Shown piece after piece: positions 9,754-19,905 of a DNA stretch of 64,000 nucleotides. Made by a program: the position numbers and the translations under genes. Origin of the DNA: Seminavis robusta (lineage: Eukaryota > Bacillariophyta > Bacillariophyceae > Naviculales > Naviculaceae). The stretch's first letter is position 1. Each line of letters starts with the position of its first letter. The DNA lies in assembly GCA_903772945.1 (NCBI GenBank), contig CAICTM010000161.1, positions 1 to 64,000 on the forward strand, written 5' to 3'. The notes beneath the pieces are model-generated. The model worked only from the letters and a program-made list of their open reading frames with translations, was not told the origin of the DNA and made no database searches.

Positions 9754-11394
9754 CTAGATGAAGGGAACAAAGTCATCATCTGCCTGACCACCTTCGCCTT
9801 CAAGGCCAGTCAGGAAAGCGATAGTACTCTCCAGCTTTTCTATGAACGTGTCCACGTCCCTGCAAACGAAAGGGAGGAGGAAAGCAAAGAGGGCTTCGTG
9901 TAAGAAACCAAAACACCAAAAACAACGATAACAGCCATTCCAGGCGTTTGATGCAACTCACTCTTTGGTATTGTACAGATACAAACTGGCTCGTGCGGAA
10001 TGAGAATACCCCAATGACTGATGCAGTGGTTGACAACAGTGATGTCCCGCTCGCACGGCGACACCTTCCATATCCAGAAAGCTACTCAAATCACTGGGAT
10101 GCACTCCATCTACGATAAAGGCACAAAGCGCCGCCCGTGGCGTTCCACTCTTTGGTCCTAGCACCGTCACCCGGTCCACTTGTTCCATGCGTCGTACCAG
10201 ATATTCGGCCATTTCATGTTCGTACGCTTCAATCTCTTCCATTCCTAATTGTTGCAGATAATCAATGGCCGCTCCCAACCCAATGGCCTGGGCAATGGCC
10301 GGTGTTCCCGCTTCGAAACGTCCGGGTGCCGGCACATAGGTCGATCCTTCCAATGTGACTTGATCAATCATTTCACCACCTCCTTGGAAGGGTGGCATGC
10401 TATTGAGCAAATCTTCTCGTCCCCAGAGAAACCCAATTCCCGTTGGTCCGCACATTTTGTGTCCTGATGCGGCCAAAAAGTCGACGCCCAAGGTTTGTAC
10501 ATCGACGGGCATGTGCGGTACGGATTGACAGGCATCCAACAAGATTTTGGCGTCCGCCTGTGCACGGACCATTTGGACCATTTCGGTGACTGGATTAACG
10601 CAACCCGCCACGTTGGAGACGTGTTGAAAGGCGACCATTTTGGTGTTACTGTTGAGCATGCTTTTAAATTCTTTCAGGTCGACGGCTCCCGTCTCTCGAT
10701 CCATCTTGACAAATTTGAGCTTCAGGCCTGGAATGGTCTCAGCGAGCATTTGCCAGGGTACGATATTGGAATGATGTTCCATTTCGGTGAGTAGGATTTC
10801 ATCTCCCGCCTTGAGATTGGCTCTGGCATAACTGTAAACGACCAAATTGATGGATTCCGTGGCCCCGGATGTAAAGATAATTTCATTGCGACTGTTGGCG
10901 TGAATGAGTTTCTGTACCTTGTCTCTAGCTCCCTCGTAGGCGGCCGTGGCTTCTCGTGACAGCGTGTGAGCCCCTCGATGGACGTTGCTGTTGAGTTTTG
11001 TATAATAGTGGTCCAGTGCCTCGATGACTTGTTTTGGTTTTTGGGACGTGGCGGCGGAATCCAAGTACACGAGCGGCTTATTGTCGACTTGTTCCAACGT
11101 GGTCGACAAAATCTCAAAATCAGGTCGAGACTGTTCTGCCACTTTGGCATGTTCCATTTTGTAGTTTTTCCACCAGAGATCCTCATTTGTGGATTCTTCT
11201 TCTTGTTCTTGTTTCTGCTGAAGCTCACTGTCTGAGGCGCCGTTCAATTGTACCATTCCAATCCCACCCATGCTATTGGTTCTTCTGCCGAGCGCGGGAA
11301 CAGACGAAGTGGTAAACGAAACGACGGCATGGCTAGAAAGACATGTTGCCGCCAACAAAGCATAACCAGATAACCTCAGATAATGTCGTGTCAT
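9754..11394 (-). CDS. SUFS: plastid cysteine desulfurase SufS
   Basis: A 512-residue PLP enzyme that takes sulfur from cysteine for Fe-S cluster assembly by the plastid SUF system. Two exons: 11394-9962 and 9859-9754, with a GT-AG intron at 9961-9860. The short second exon restores the usual ending, NTKEDVDTFIEKLESTIAFL, and continues to a stop at 9756-9754. PLP lysine lies in SGHKMCGPTG, and the persulfide Cys453 in RAGHHCCQP, typical of group II desulfurases. The N-terminus is a hydrophobic signal peptide followed by AVVS-FTTSS, resembling the Phe-led bipartite plastid targeting of diatoms. Residues about 50-80 form a Gln/Glu-rich linker. Family assignment is very secure; splicing is inferred from sequence. 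Confidence 0.95.
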
Positions 11395-11543
11395 TGTTCT
11401 CTATCTATTGTAGGTTATAAAAGGACGACGGTCGAAGGTTTGTGGTCCAAATAAGAAAAAGGCCAGCCAACAAAAATAATGGATGAAACGATGAAACCCG
11501 TTGCAAACACCAAACCTCCTCGTCGACAACTCTCTTCATGCTT

Positions 11544-11978
11544 CTGGAGCGTCCCTCAATCGTGGGTGAGTTTAAAATACGACCCAAATCCGACCCTAAA
11601 TCTTTGAAACCCGACCCTAATTCCATGTAGCAATAGGGACGGTTTTCAAACCCGCCCCTAAATCGAAACCCGTCCCTAAATTAGGGACGTTTTTTCAGAA
11701 TCCGTCCCTAATTTTAGGGTCGGTTTCGAAACCCGACCCTATTTTAGGGTCGGATTTCAATGTATTTACCACTCAGTCCCGCTTCCATTTAGGGACGGTT
11801 TTCAAACCCGCCCCTAAATCGAAACCCGTCCCTAAATTAGGGACGTTTTTTCAGAATCCGTCCCTAATTTTAGGGTCGGTTTCGAAACCCGACCCTAAAG
11901 GGGAATCCGTCCCTAAATCCGACCCAAAATTAGGGTCGGTTTTCGATATAAGTCATGCACGATTGAGGAACGCTCCAG
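11544..11978. mobile_element. MITE-like inverted-repeat element with internal 107-bp duplication
   Basis: Terminal inverted repeats of 21 bp (11544-11564 and 11958-11978, starting CTGGAGCG) match at 20 of 21 positions. The interior is built of alternating AGGGACGG, CGTCCCT, AGGGTCGG and CCGACCCT words that can fold back on themselves. A 107-bp segment occurs twice with no difference by eye (11634-11740 and 11790-11896). There is no coding capacity, as expected for a non-autonomous DNA element. I could not find a convincing target-site duplication, so the exact ends are provisional. It lies 288 bp upstream of the DAD1 start and 150 bp upstream of the SufS start, between divergent genes. Confidence 0.65.
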
Positions 11979-12266
11979 CTCTTTCTCGCGTTGAACTGAC
12001 GTCATTCCTGCTGATGCTACATTCGTGATTGGATAGAGATTTCTCCCTTTTCAAAATTTTCCAACGGAATTGGATTTTTAGCCAAATCCAACAAAAATGA
12101 GTGGTGATGTCATCCACAGCTGATGAGTTGAAGCGACACAATTGAGCTGAAGCTCGATGCAAAGACACAATGATGCGCACAATTCTGAGTGCGAAGAGAT
12201 TTTGTACTGGTCCAAAAGCACAAATCGAATCAACGGAGCGAAGCAAAAGAAAATCAAAGAAGGACC

Positions 12267-12673
12267 ATGGACCGCGACGAAGCCAATGCAAGAGATGCCT
12301 TTGAGCAAGAGCGAAGGATTCTCCTATCCGGGTAGGTCCGCTTACAGAACATCATTATTGCGTGAGATTCCATCGATTCAACTCTCAATGTCTTGATTTC
12401 TGTTTTTGTGTTGTTTTTGTCTATTGCAGTGTCGCAGAGAGTCTGTCGAGTGTGGTGAAGCAAATGGCCAGAGCGAATGAAAATTTGAACGGACTGGATA
12501 GCTCCTGTGATGAAGTGGAAAAGGTGGCAGGGCTCTGGAAGGCTGCCTATCATCGGGATGCCAATAGTTCCTCCTCCTTGGACCAATCATCATCATCACT
12601 GTCACCTGCCAAGTCAACAACAACAACAACAACAACAACCAGAACTTCCTTGCTGCTGTTTCAAGAAGATTAG
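12267..12673 (+). CDS. DAD1: DASH/Dam1 complex subunit DAD1
   Basis: A 102-residue protein encoded by two exons (12267-12331 and 12430-12673) around a 98-nt GT-AG intron. Residues about 10-65 follow the Dad1 pattern: AFEQERRILL, then ESLSSVV, then LNGLD, then EVEKVAGLWKAAY; yeast Dad1 has FIEQRNIVLQ, NGLNGLN and VSDLWKTLY in the same order and spacing. DAD1 is a coiled-coil subunit of the ring-forming complex that couples kinetochores to spindle microtubules. The C-terminal third is a Ser/Thr-rich tail of low complexity. The start ATG (GGACCATGG) has a strong context. The first exon codes only 21 residues, but it supplies the conserved FEQER segment, which supports the splice. Evidence is by-eye motif matching in a short protein, so moderately sure. 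Confidence 0.72.
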
Positions 12674-13131
12674 AGAATGTAGAACAATCATCAACAACAG
12701 CATTTTTGGCGTAGTTTTGATCCATGACGCACTGGTGCTCAGTGTGTGTTCTGGACTTTGGATTGAGAGTATCATGATGAAGTATGTGTACTTCATGTAT
12801 GTATCAGTATATCGGTATGTACAACGACGACGATAACAACAAGCGTTTTTGATGGTGTCTTTTTGACCTTGTTCAGTGACTAGAACTGTTGAAGGACCCT
12901 GGCGCATACATAAACTGTACTTTTTTATTGCTTGGAGATTTTGTACCTTAGCAATATTGCTCTACATGTTGTAATAGATGTAATAGTACTGCAATCCAAT
13001 ATGTGAGTACATTTTAAACATGTAGCTCCAAGCTGTTCTAGTATTTTCAACCAGCCAACGCCAAAAGATCCGCACGACGAACCAATCTTCTCATCGTTTC
13101 TGTCCATTCTAACAACCAACTTTTATCCACT
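12674..13131. other. intergenic between convergent genes
   Basis: 3' flanks of DAD1 and of the minus-strand membrane protein gene. No gene or clear repeat seen apart from TATGTA-like words. Confidence 0.45.
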
Positions 13132-14040
13132 CTATTGCTGTGCAGATTGTCCATTTTCTACTACTGCTGCATCCTCCTCATTGGCCAACTCTTTCTGCTC
13201 CTGCTCCTCCATGCTGCGGACTTGATCTTCCATATAATCCAATCCAGCTTGACAAACTCCCGCAAAGAATCCCAAGGCAATGCCTGTACCGACGCCCGAT
13301 AGGAGAATGGATCTTCGACCCGTCTTTAAGATGGCAGAAGGCAATTCCAATCGACTGGTGGAACTGGATCCAGTGAGTGGTTGTCGTTTGGACATGGCTC
13401 CTGCCAATCCTGCCACGGATCCTCCCAAGGTATAATCGGAAATGGTTGCCAAGTACTTTTGGTTGTGGTGTGATGATAATGATAATGACGACAGATTTGA
13501 ATTGTCGGATACTGACTCTGCTTGCTGTTGCTGAGGTTGTTCTTGTTGTTGATCATAATTAATATTGTGCTGATATAGATCCATCATCATGGTGGTGGGT
13601 GACCAAAATCGACTGGTTTCCAAAATGGATACAAATACAATGAAGGAGGTAGCCCACATGAAGGGTATATTGGCGTCTTCTCCTTGCGGCGCTACCGTCT
13701 TGAGTTTGGGAGGTGCTCTGGTCATTTTTCCCTTGACGACGGCCCGTTGAAATATTTTGGCCCCGGCATGTTGATTCTGCCGACTCAAGCCCACCAAGGC
13801 ACCGGCAAATCCGGCAAAGGTGATCTTGACTACCGAATATATGATTTGGTCATAGTACTTATCGTCATCGTTCTTCTTTTGCAAGTCCACCACGTCTGCC
13901 CAGTTGTTATTGTTACTGTTAGTGTCGTTGGTGGTTGCATTATCCATGTTACTATTATTAGTGTCAAGCGTCATGGTGGTATGGTGATCTGATGCGATTT
14001 CGAGTGAAGGTTGTGGTTGGCTCGAGTGCAGAAGGTTCAT
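13132..14040 (-). CDS. glycine-rich multi-pass membrane protein, unknown
   Basis: A 302-residue protein with an Asn/Thr/Ser-rich N-terminal 60 residues and about four hydrophobic Gly/Ala-rich segments (IIYSVVKITFAGFAGALVGL, MWATSFIVFVSIL, YTLGGSVAGLAGAM, and ILLSGVGTGIALGFFAGVC), separated by a Gln/Ser-rich loop. The glycine-zipper style (GGSVAGLAGA, GVGTGIALGFFAG) is reminiscent of the Tim17/22/23 group of mitochondrial carriers, but I cannot confirm that. The tail is acidic. I chose the ATG at 14040-14038 (MNLLHSS) because the frame further upstream has no ATG. Its start lies only 29 bp from the divergent MORN gene's first ATG, so the two share a promoter or one start is wrong. Confidence 0.7.
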   Translation of the reverse strand: MNLLHSSQPQPSLEIASDHHTTMTLDTNNSNMDNATTNDTNSNNNNWADVVDLQKKNDDDKYYDQIIYSVVKITFAGFAGALVGLSRQNQHAGAKIFQRAVVKGKMTRAPPKLKTVAPQGEDANIPFMWATSFIVFVSILETSRFWSPTTMMMDLYQHNINYDQQQEQPQQQQAESVSDNSNLSSLSLSSHHNQKYLATISDYTLGGSVAGLAGAMSKRQPLTGSSSTSRLELPSAILKTGRRSILLSGVGTGIALGFFAGVCQAGLDYMEDQVRSMEEQEQKELANEEDAAVVENGQSAQQ

Positions 14041-14069
14041 TATCCTTGACCTTACTGTAGCTTCACAGA

Positions 14070-17000
14070 ATGGATCCGTCGCTACAAACCACAACCACAA
14101 CCACAACACACAACAACCGCCTCCTCTCTTCCTTGAAGAACACGACCATGATTGCTCTTCGAGGAAAGCTCGAACGGACCAAGAAGGTGTCCCCTACACC
14201 AGTTCCTCCCGTAGCTGCCCCTCCTGCAGCCCCTGCTCCTGATGGCTCTGTGGCTCCGGCTGCAACACCAGCAGCAACACCGTCCGAGACTACTAGTACT
14301 ACTAGCAACAATAACGACGAGGATACGTACGAATGGACATGGAAGGGCCACTGGGCATTTGGATTAAAGCTCCCGGATGATCCCAAGAAACTCCAGCCGT
14401 TTGTGTACAAGTGGGAAAAGCCTGTCAATCCAGAAGATGTACTCGTGGTGTCACTCAATGAAGCGGCCGATTTGTTAGGAGAAACAACCGATGGATCTGC
14501 TACCAGTAATACTAATACAAATACAAATACAAATACAAATAATACCAGTCAGTCACAACAACCGCAACAACAACAACAATCTACCGAGCAGGAGAAACAG
14601 TCAAATTCCACATCACAGACATCGGAAACAGCAACAACCTCAGTATCAACAGATGATACAGAAAAGAGCAAAGATACCTCTGCGGACAGTACAACCAAGG
14701 AGAGCGATACGAACGCAACAGCCGCCAACCAGCAGACTCCGTCAACAACAACAACAGCTCCTACAAGTACTACCACTAGTACGGAGGCTACCAGTGAGAA
14801 AAAGGAGGAGACAAAGGTAAGCGACACCAAAAAGGATGAAGAATCAAAGGTAGCAACTCAAGCAACAACAACAACTACAAGCACTGACCAAACAAAAAAT
14901 CAAACATCCGCTACCAAGGATGATCCAGCGACTGTTAAGTCTGGGGAACAACAACAACCGGAACAACCCAAAATAACAACTGACGCAATCATGTCATCTC
15001 CTGCGACAACAACTACCAGTAGCAATCCACCCGCCACAACTACTCCTTCAAATTCGAATAATACTGAAGAAACCAAGGACAATAATAAGGACTCGACAAC
15101 CGAAGCAGCAGCAGACGCTACAAATAATGATTCCTCTTCCAACAACAACAACAACAAACGACAACAACACAAAATCACATTTGCCACACCGTTGGGGCCC
15201 GATGATCCACCCTTTACAGATGCATCCAAACCACATCCTACCAAGTGTCCGGCAGGAGGACAGTGGAGGGGATACTTTGAAAATGTTACCAAACCACTCA
15301 AACGAAAGAATAGTAGTGCTGCTAGTGCGGCACCCATTGTACAAAAAATTGAAGAAAAATTCATCATTTACCTAAATGCCACACCCGCCAAGGAAGCACA
15401 AACATGGTTCACCACAGAAGATATCGGAGCACCCACGCCTACCAAAAAGAAAAAGACGGAAGCACAGCCAGCTGTGGAAACTTCCGCAACGCCTCTGGGA
15501 GTCTTGCCCGACGGATTGATTCATGTCCGGGGAACGGGAGAAAACCAATTCGGGACGTTTGAATTGCTGGGATCCTTTGACATTACCACCGGCATTCTCG
15601 AATGCCAACGCATGTACGTGTCGCCACTCGAAGAAGTCGTCCCAGCGGCACCGGTGCAAAGGCGGCGTTCCCGGAGTGGAATTGATCTCAACGTCCACAC
15701 ACCCACTCCCAAAGACGGGAGACCCTACTATACCAGAAAACGACAACCGAAATCATGGAAACGCATGTCGACCGGGGAGGACGAGGCAACCGCTGCGGCG
15801 GTGGCAGCAGCCGAGAAGCGACGAAGCATTGGACAGGTTGGTGCGGCGGCGAATGCTGCTGCGGGTGGTGGCAAGCGTGTGCGGGTGGCAGAAACCAAGA
15901 CAGCGACCGCGGCTATTGTTCCCAGTGCGGCAGCTGTGTCCGGGGTTGCGGCGGCTGCTGCCGCCGCGGCTGCATCAGGGTCGGGCCTTTCCATTGCCAT
16001 TCCACAAACGACGACTGCTGCTACAACTGCTGTTGCTGCTGCTCCCAGTGCTGCCAAACGACCAGGTCCATCTCCCAAAACGCAAACTCCCAGAAAAAAG
16101 GCCGCCGTCAGCAGTGCGGCAGGTGCTGGCACGGCCAGTTCCAAGGCATCCAGTGGATCACTTGCCTCGTTGAACTCATCTACGGCAAATAATCAATACA
16201 TGAAGCTTCCTCCTGTCGGAGATCCCAAATTGGCAATTTGGAGAGCAGCACACTATCTGTATTATCAAAAGAACGACCCGTCCCAAGAAGAAGGTGGCAG
16301 CGGCTCTACCAACAGTGGCAGTTCCCAGGCTGCCGGCAATGCTTACAAATACGTGGTTTATGAAGGAGAAATGGTCAAGTCGCTCCGAGAAGGGAAAGGA
16401 GTGTGTTTGTACAGCAATCAAATGCTTTATGAAGGTAATCAGTGCATTTTTCCTAGGACAGTTGCCAGTTGCGGTGTATTGCAACGAGTCGAGTCTCATC
16501 GATGCCTATCTTTTCTCTTCTCGTCTGCTGGAAATGCTGATTCTTCAGGTGAATGGAAAAAGAACAAGGAGCACGGCAAAGGGACTTTAATGACATCCGA
16601 CCGAAAGCGCATCATCTATAGTGGGGAATGGGAACGCGGGCGCATGCACGGCAAAGGAACCTATTATTATTCGTCAGGTGTTGTGCTGAACTCAAAGCAG
16701 CAGGTTGTTATTTCCGACAAGAAGAAGGGCCCTGCTGGAAGTGGTGCCACTGGGACCACAGAAACTGAAAGTCGCTACGAAGGAGATTTCAAGGAGAATC
16801 TGCGTCATGGTTATGGAACGTATGTCTTGCCCGATGGCTCTATCTATGTTGGTAGCTGGCGAGAAGGCGTAATGTGCGGTCGTGGAACATTCACTTGGAG
16901 CGACGGATCGATGTACACCGGTGAGTGAAGTGAATGGATTGAGTGTGGCGCAATATCGCCACCACGACGCTCACAGATATCGTTGCCAAATATCCCAGGC

Positions 17001-17524
17001 GATTGGAAAGATGGCAAGAGGTATGTTGTTGCTCAAAAACGATGTTGGGTGCATTTCGAGGCACACCTTGAACTCATTTATTTGTAATATCTATCAGACA
17101 CGGGCATGGATCCTTGACATGCTCGGATCGTTTCACCTACGACGGCTACTGGTCCAGCAATGCCATGGAGGGCCGTGGAACAGCGTACTACCCCAATGGA
17201 CTCGAGTATATCGGTCAGTTTCAGAATGGGCGTCGTGAAGGGCGTGGCACACTCAAGTTCAAAAATGGCGTAGTCTACGAGGGTCGCTTCCGAGACGACA
17301 AGATTGACGGACAAGGGACAATAAAGATGCCATCCATTATGTTGGTTCCCAGGGACAAGACAACGACGAATGCCGGAGCCGTGCAGGGCGAGAAGGAAAA
17401 GGAAACCGAGGAGGGCAAGAAAGAGGAAGAAGAGCTGAAGCCAGACTTTATGATTCCGCTATCCTTTCAAAGTGACATGGGCCATATCCATCAAAAGGCT
17501 GGATTCACGGTTGGCGGTGAATAG
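14070..17524 (+). CDS. MORN-repeat protein with a 22-nt microexon
   Basis: Proposed 1061-residue protein from four exons: 14070-16434, 16549-16920, 16999-17020 and 17098-17524. About nine C-terminal MORN repeats (YEGEWKKNKEHGKG, YSGEWERGRMHGKG, YEGDFKENLRHGYG, YVGSWREGVMCGRG, YTGDWKDGKRHGHG, YDGYWSSNAMEGRG and others) suggest membrane, lipid or scaffold binding. The repeat register fixes the splices: YEG joins EWKKNK across the first intron, and YTG-DWKDGKR-HGHG is assembled from three exons. The first intron (16435-16548, 114 nt) is a multiple of three with no stop, so its retention would not break the frame. The N-terminal half is Thr/Ser/Gln-rich and Ala-rich low complexity, with two short conserved-looking segments (WTWKGHWAFGLKLPDD and RGTGENQFGTFELLG). 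A second in-frame ATG at 14148 may be the true start. Confidence 0.85.
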
Positions 17525-17846
17525 ATTATCCTAGTCAAAGCTACATAACGGCAACGTACGGTGCCTGAACGCAGGTGAGGCTGTCGCCAATAGCTTAGTA
17601 GATTATAGTCTTGTGCTGCTATACTATATTGATGCGTCGCTTCTAAAGAGTGCTTCTGATGTGGTGTGATGATTGCAGAAAGTGTGTTCTCGTATTGTAT
17701 TCAATGGATAATTTCACTAGAGGTCTCTGAGAAAGGTTGGCGTCTCTGGGCTTGAATGTCTGAGAATGGATGTTTGGGATGTTTTCAGGAAGGCCGCCAA
17801 ATGATGCCGCTTTACAGGAACGGCTTCACAGTACGTAATAGATTTA

Positions 17847-19709
17847 TTACTTGGCTGTCTTTGCAGCCCCTTTCTTTGAGCTGGAGGAACCATTCTTGCC
17901 TCCTCCGACTGCGTGCTTTTGCCGTTTCTTTGCTCCGAGTCCATTCGCTTTCTTTCTAAAAAAGAATCCGAGTTTCGGCTTCTTCTTCCCCTCTCGGAAT
18001 TTCTCGCCTTCGTCGGGATCCTTGCTATTCGCCATGCCAGGAATCCCGTCGTCTCTCGAAAGAGATCTGGAGGAGCCCTCAGCTTGTTGGCTTTGAAGAG
18101 CTTCAATTGTATCCGTGAGAGCTTCAGCGTCAAAGGTTGAATAGGTTTCGGTGTGGGTTCGTCGGGGCAGCACTGCGGACGTCTTCTTGGTGTTGGAAGG
18201 ACGGGGGCTGAAGGGAGCTTCCACGACATTGTTTTGCATCGCGACCGGTGACAAGACAACTGCGGACGTCTTCCTGGTATTGGAAGGACGGGGGCTTGAG
18301 GGAGCTTCCACGACATTGTTTTGCATCGCGACCGGTGACAAGACAACTGCGACCGGTGACAAGACAACTGCGGACGTCTTCCTGGTATTGGAAGGACGGG
18401 GGCATGAGGGAGCTTCCACGACATTGTTTTGCATCGCGACCGGTGACAAGACAACTGCGGACGTCTTCCTGGTATTGGAAGGACCGGGGCTGAAGAGAAA
18501 TTCCGCATTATTGTTTTGCATCACGACCGGTGAAAAGCCCACTGCGGGCGTCTTCCTGGTATTGGAAGGACCGGGGCTGAAGAGAAATTCCGCATTATTG
18601 TTTTGCATCGCGACCGGTGAAAAGCCGACTGCGGGCGTCTTCCTGGTATTGGAAGGACCGGGGCTGAAGAGAAATTCCGCATTATTGTTTTGCATCGCGA
18701 CCGGTGAAAAGCCGACTGCGGGCGTCTTCCTGGTATTGGAAGGACCGGGGCTGAAGAGAAATTCCGCATTATTGTTTTGCATCGCGACCGGTGGCAAGAC
18801 GGTTTCACGTTCCTGCACGTCTTTGCGACGGGAGGAGGGAGATAGGACTTTGTTGCGACGAGCTTGTTCTGTCTTCGCTAGCGTTTCCTCTGCCTTCGGC
18901 TGCTGGAGCTCCGACTCGAGAAGGGTCGTGTCCTTTAGAAGCTTTTCAGTCCATCGATTATTCCGCGCCATTCTCCGTTTAAGTATTTTGTTTTCATCGT
19001 TTGCATGCTGCAATTGTTGGGACATGGCGTCGCAAGAATCTTCTTTCGATCGCGCTTTTTGGAACATGGTGTCGCAAGCACCTGCTTTCAATCGCAACTT
19101 CTCAATCGTACGGTCCTTCGCGGTGAGCCTGCGCATCGCGTTGTTTAGCAACGCTTGAACTTCTTGGAGTTTGACCTGAGAATCTTCCCAATTTTTGAAG
19201 ATGATATCAAAAGCCATGACCGTTCCTTGAGCCTTCGTCTCTTCCAATTGAAGCCGTAGCTCCGCTACTTGTCGTTCAAGGTCCTCTTCTTTACTGGAGC
19301 TGCTGTTATCTTGGATTTCCACTTCACCGCGTTCGTTGCGTTCCAAGAAACCATCGGTCAACTCATTCATGGCTTGCAGTCTACGATCGCTCGCTCGTTC
19401 GAGACTTGTGAGTCCATCGAGAACGTCTTCAAAGGTCTTTGACGACGCGGTCTTGTGGTGCTGCATAGTCAGCGGTGGGCTCATTGGAGTCGTTTCTTCG
19501 TCTTGGAACTCGAAGTCGCTATTGTCAACAGGGTTCCATTCCTTCGCGGTGTTGCGTTTGTCGCGTCGACCACTTAGATTGCTGAGCTTTGGCGTGAAAG
19601 ACAAAGACGAAGCGTCCATCATGGTCGCGATATCGTTCTTTCCTCTCAGGTCTCGTCGAGTGAGAGAGAAAAACTGAGACCAACGAACGGCTTCCGAGAT
19701 AACCCCCAT
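17847..19709 (-). CDS. coiled-coil protein with 29-residue tandem repeats
   Basis: A 620-residue protein with no recognised family. Residues about 90-290 are heptad-rich coiled coil (EEDLERQVAELRLQLEETKA and onward to about LESELQQPKAEE). Then come seven tandem 29-residue repeats with the core SPVAMQNNN-AEFLFSPGPSNTRKT or SPVAMQNNV-VEAPSSPRPSNTRKT, rich in SP and RKT sites that could be phosphorylated. The last 60 residues are strongly basic with a KKPKLGFFFRKK segment. The ATG at 19709 gives the longest frame; MMDASSL (ATG at 19622) is an equally plausible start. Single exon. It could be a cytoskeletal or scaffolding protein, but nothing proves that. The gene is divergent from the NmrA-like gene, 196 bp between starts. 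Confidence 0.75.
   Translation of the reverse strand: MGVISEAVRWSQFFSLTRRDLRGKNDIATMMDASSLSFTPKLSNLSGRRDKRNTAKEWNPVDNSDFEFQDEETTPMSPPLTMQHHKTASSKTFEDVLDGLTSLERASDRRLQAMNELTDGFLERNERGEVEIQDNSSSSKEEDLERQVAELRLQLEETKAQGTVMAFDIIFKNWEDSQVKLQEVQALLNNAMRRLTAKDRTIEKLRLKAGACDTMFQKARSKEDSCDAMSQQLQHANDENKILKRRMARNNRWTEKLLKDTTLLESELQQPKAEETLAKTEQARRNKVLSPSSRRKDVQERETVLPPVAMQNNNAEFLFSPGPSNTRKTPAVGFSPVAMQNNNAEFLFSPGPSNTRKTPAVGFSPVAMQNNNAEFLFSPGPSNTRKTPAVGFSPVVMQNNNAEFLFSPGPSNTRKTSAVVLSPVAMQNNVVEAPSCPRPSNTRKTSAVVLSPVAVVLSPVAMQNNVVEAPSSPRPSNTRKTSAVVLSPVAMQNNVVEAPFSPRPSNTKKTSAVLPRRTHTETYSTFDAEALTDTIEALQSQQAEGSSRSLSRDDGIPGMANSKDPDEGEKFREGKKKPKLGFFFRKKANGLGAKKRQKHAVGGGKNGSSSSKKGAAKTAK
18178..18807 (-). repeat. 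87-bp coding minisatellite, seven units
   Basis: Units begin at 18178, 18265, 18373, 18460, 18547, 18634 and 18721 on the plus strand. A 21-bp partial duplication separates units two and three. Units from 18547 onward are nearly identical, while the three at the other end form a second variant. The period is a multiple of three, so copy-number change keeps the protein in frame, and this also creates a long false frame on the plus strand. Confidence 0.95.
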
Positions 19710-19905
19710 CCCCCGGTAAAAAACGTTACAACCCTAACCCTTTGCAGCTCAACGGAAAACCGCAGATGCGTGGCCCTCTCTCCCGTCAGATCAGTCTCCG
19801 AAACGAAGGGAAGATCTTTTGTTCTGACACCTTTTTTGATGCCTTTGTGTTGGTTGTGTGTCCAAGCTCGTTTCGAATCCATGTCATTGTTTCACAAAGT
19901 GTAGA

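Noticed and set aside
11580-11950. interstitial telomere (CCCTAAA words)
   Set aside because: The words are not in head-to-tail tandem; they alternate with their complements in an inverted-repeat element.
14549-15367. long minus-strand frames rich in Val/Cys/Ser
   Set aside because: Mirror images of the Thr/Gln-rich low-complexity region of the MORN gene.
18151-19158. 335-codon plus-strand open frame
   Set aside because: Antisense to the coiled-coil gene; it is open only because the 87-bp repeat is a multiple of three and repeats the same stop-free frame. The minus frame has the coiled coil and an ATG.
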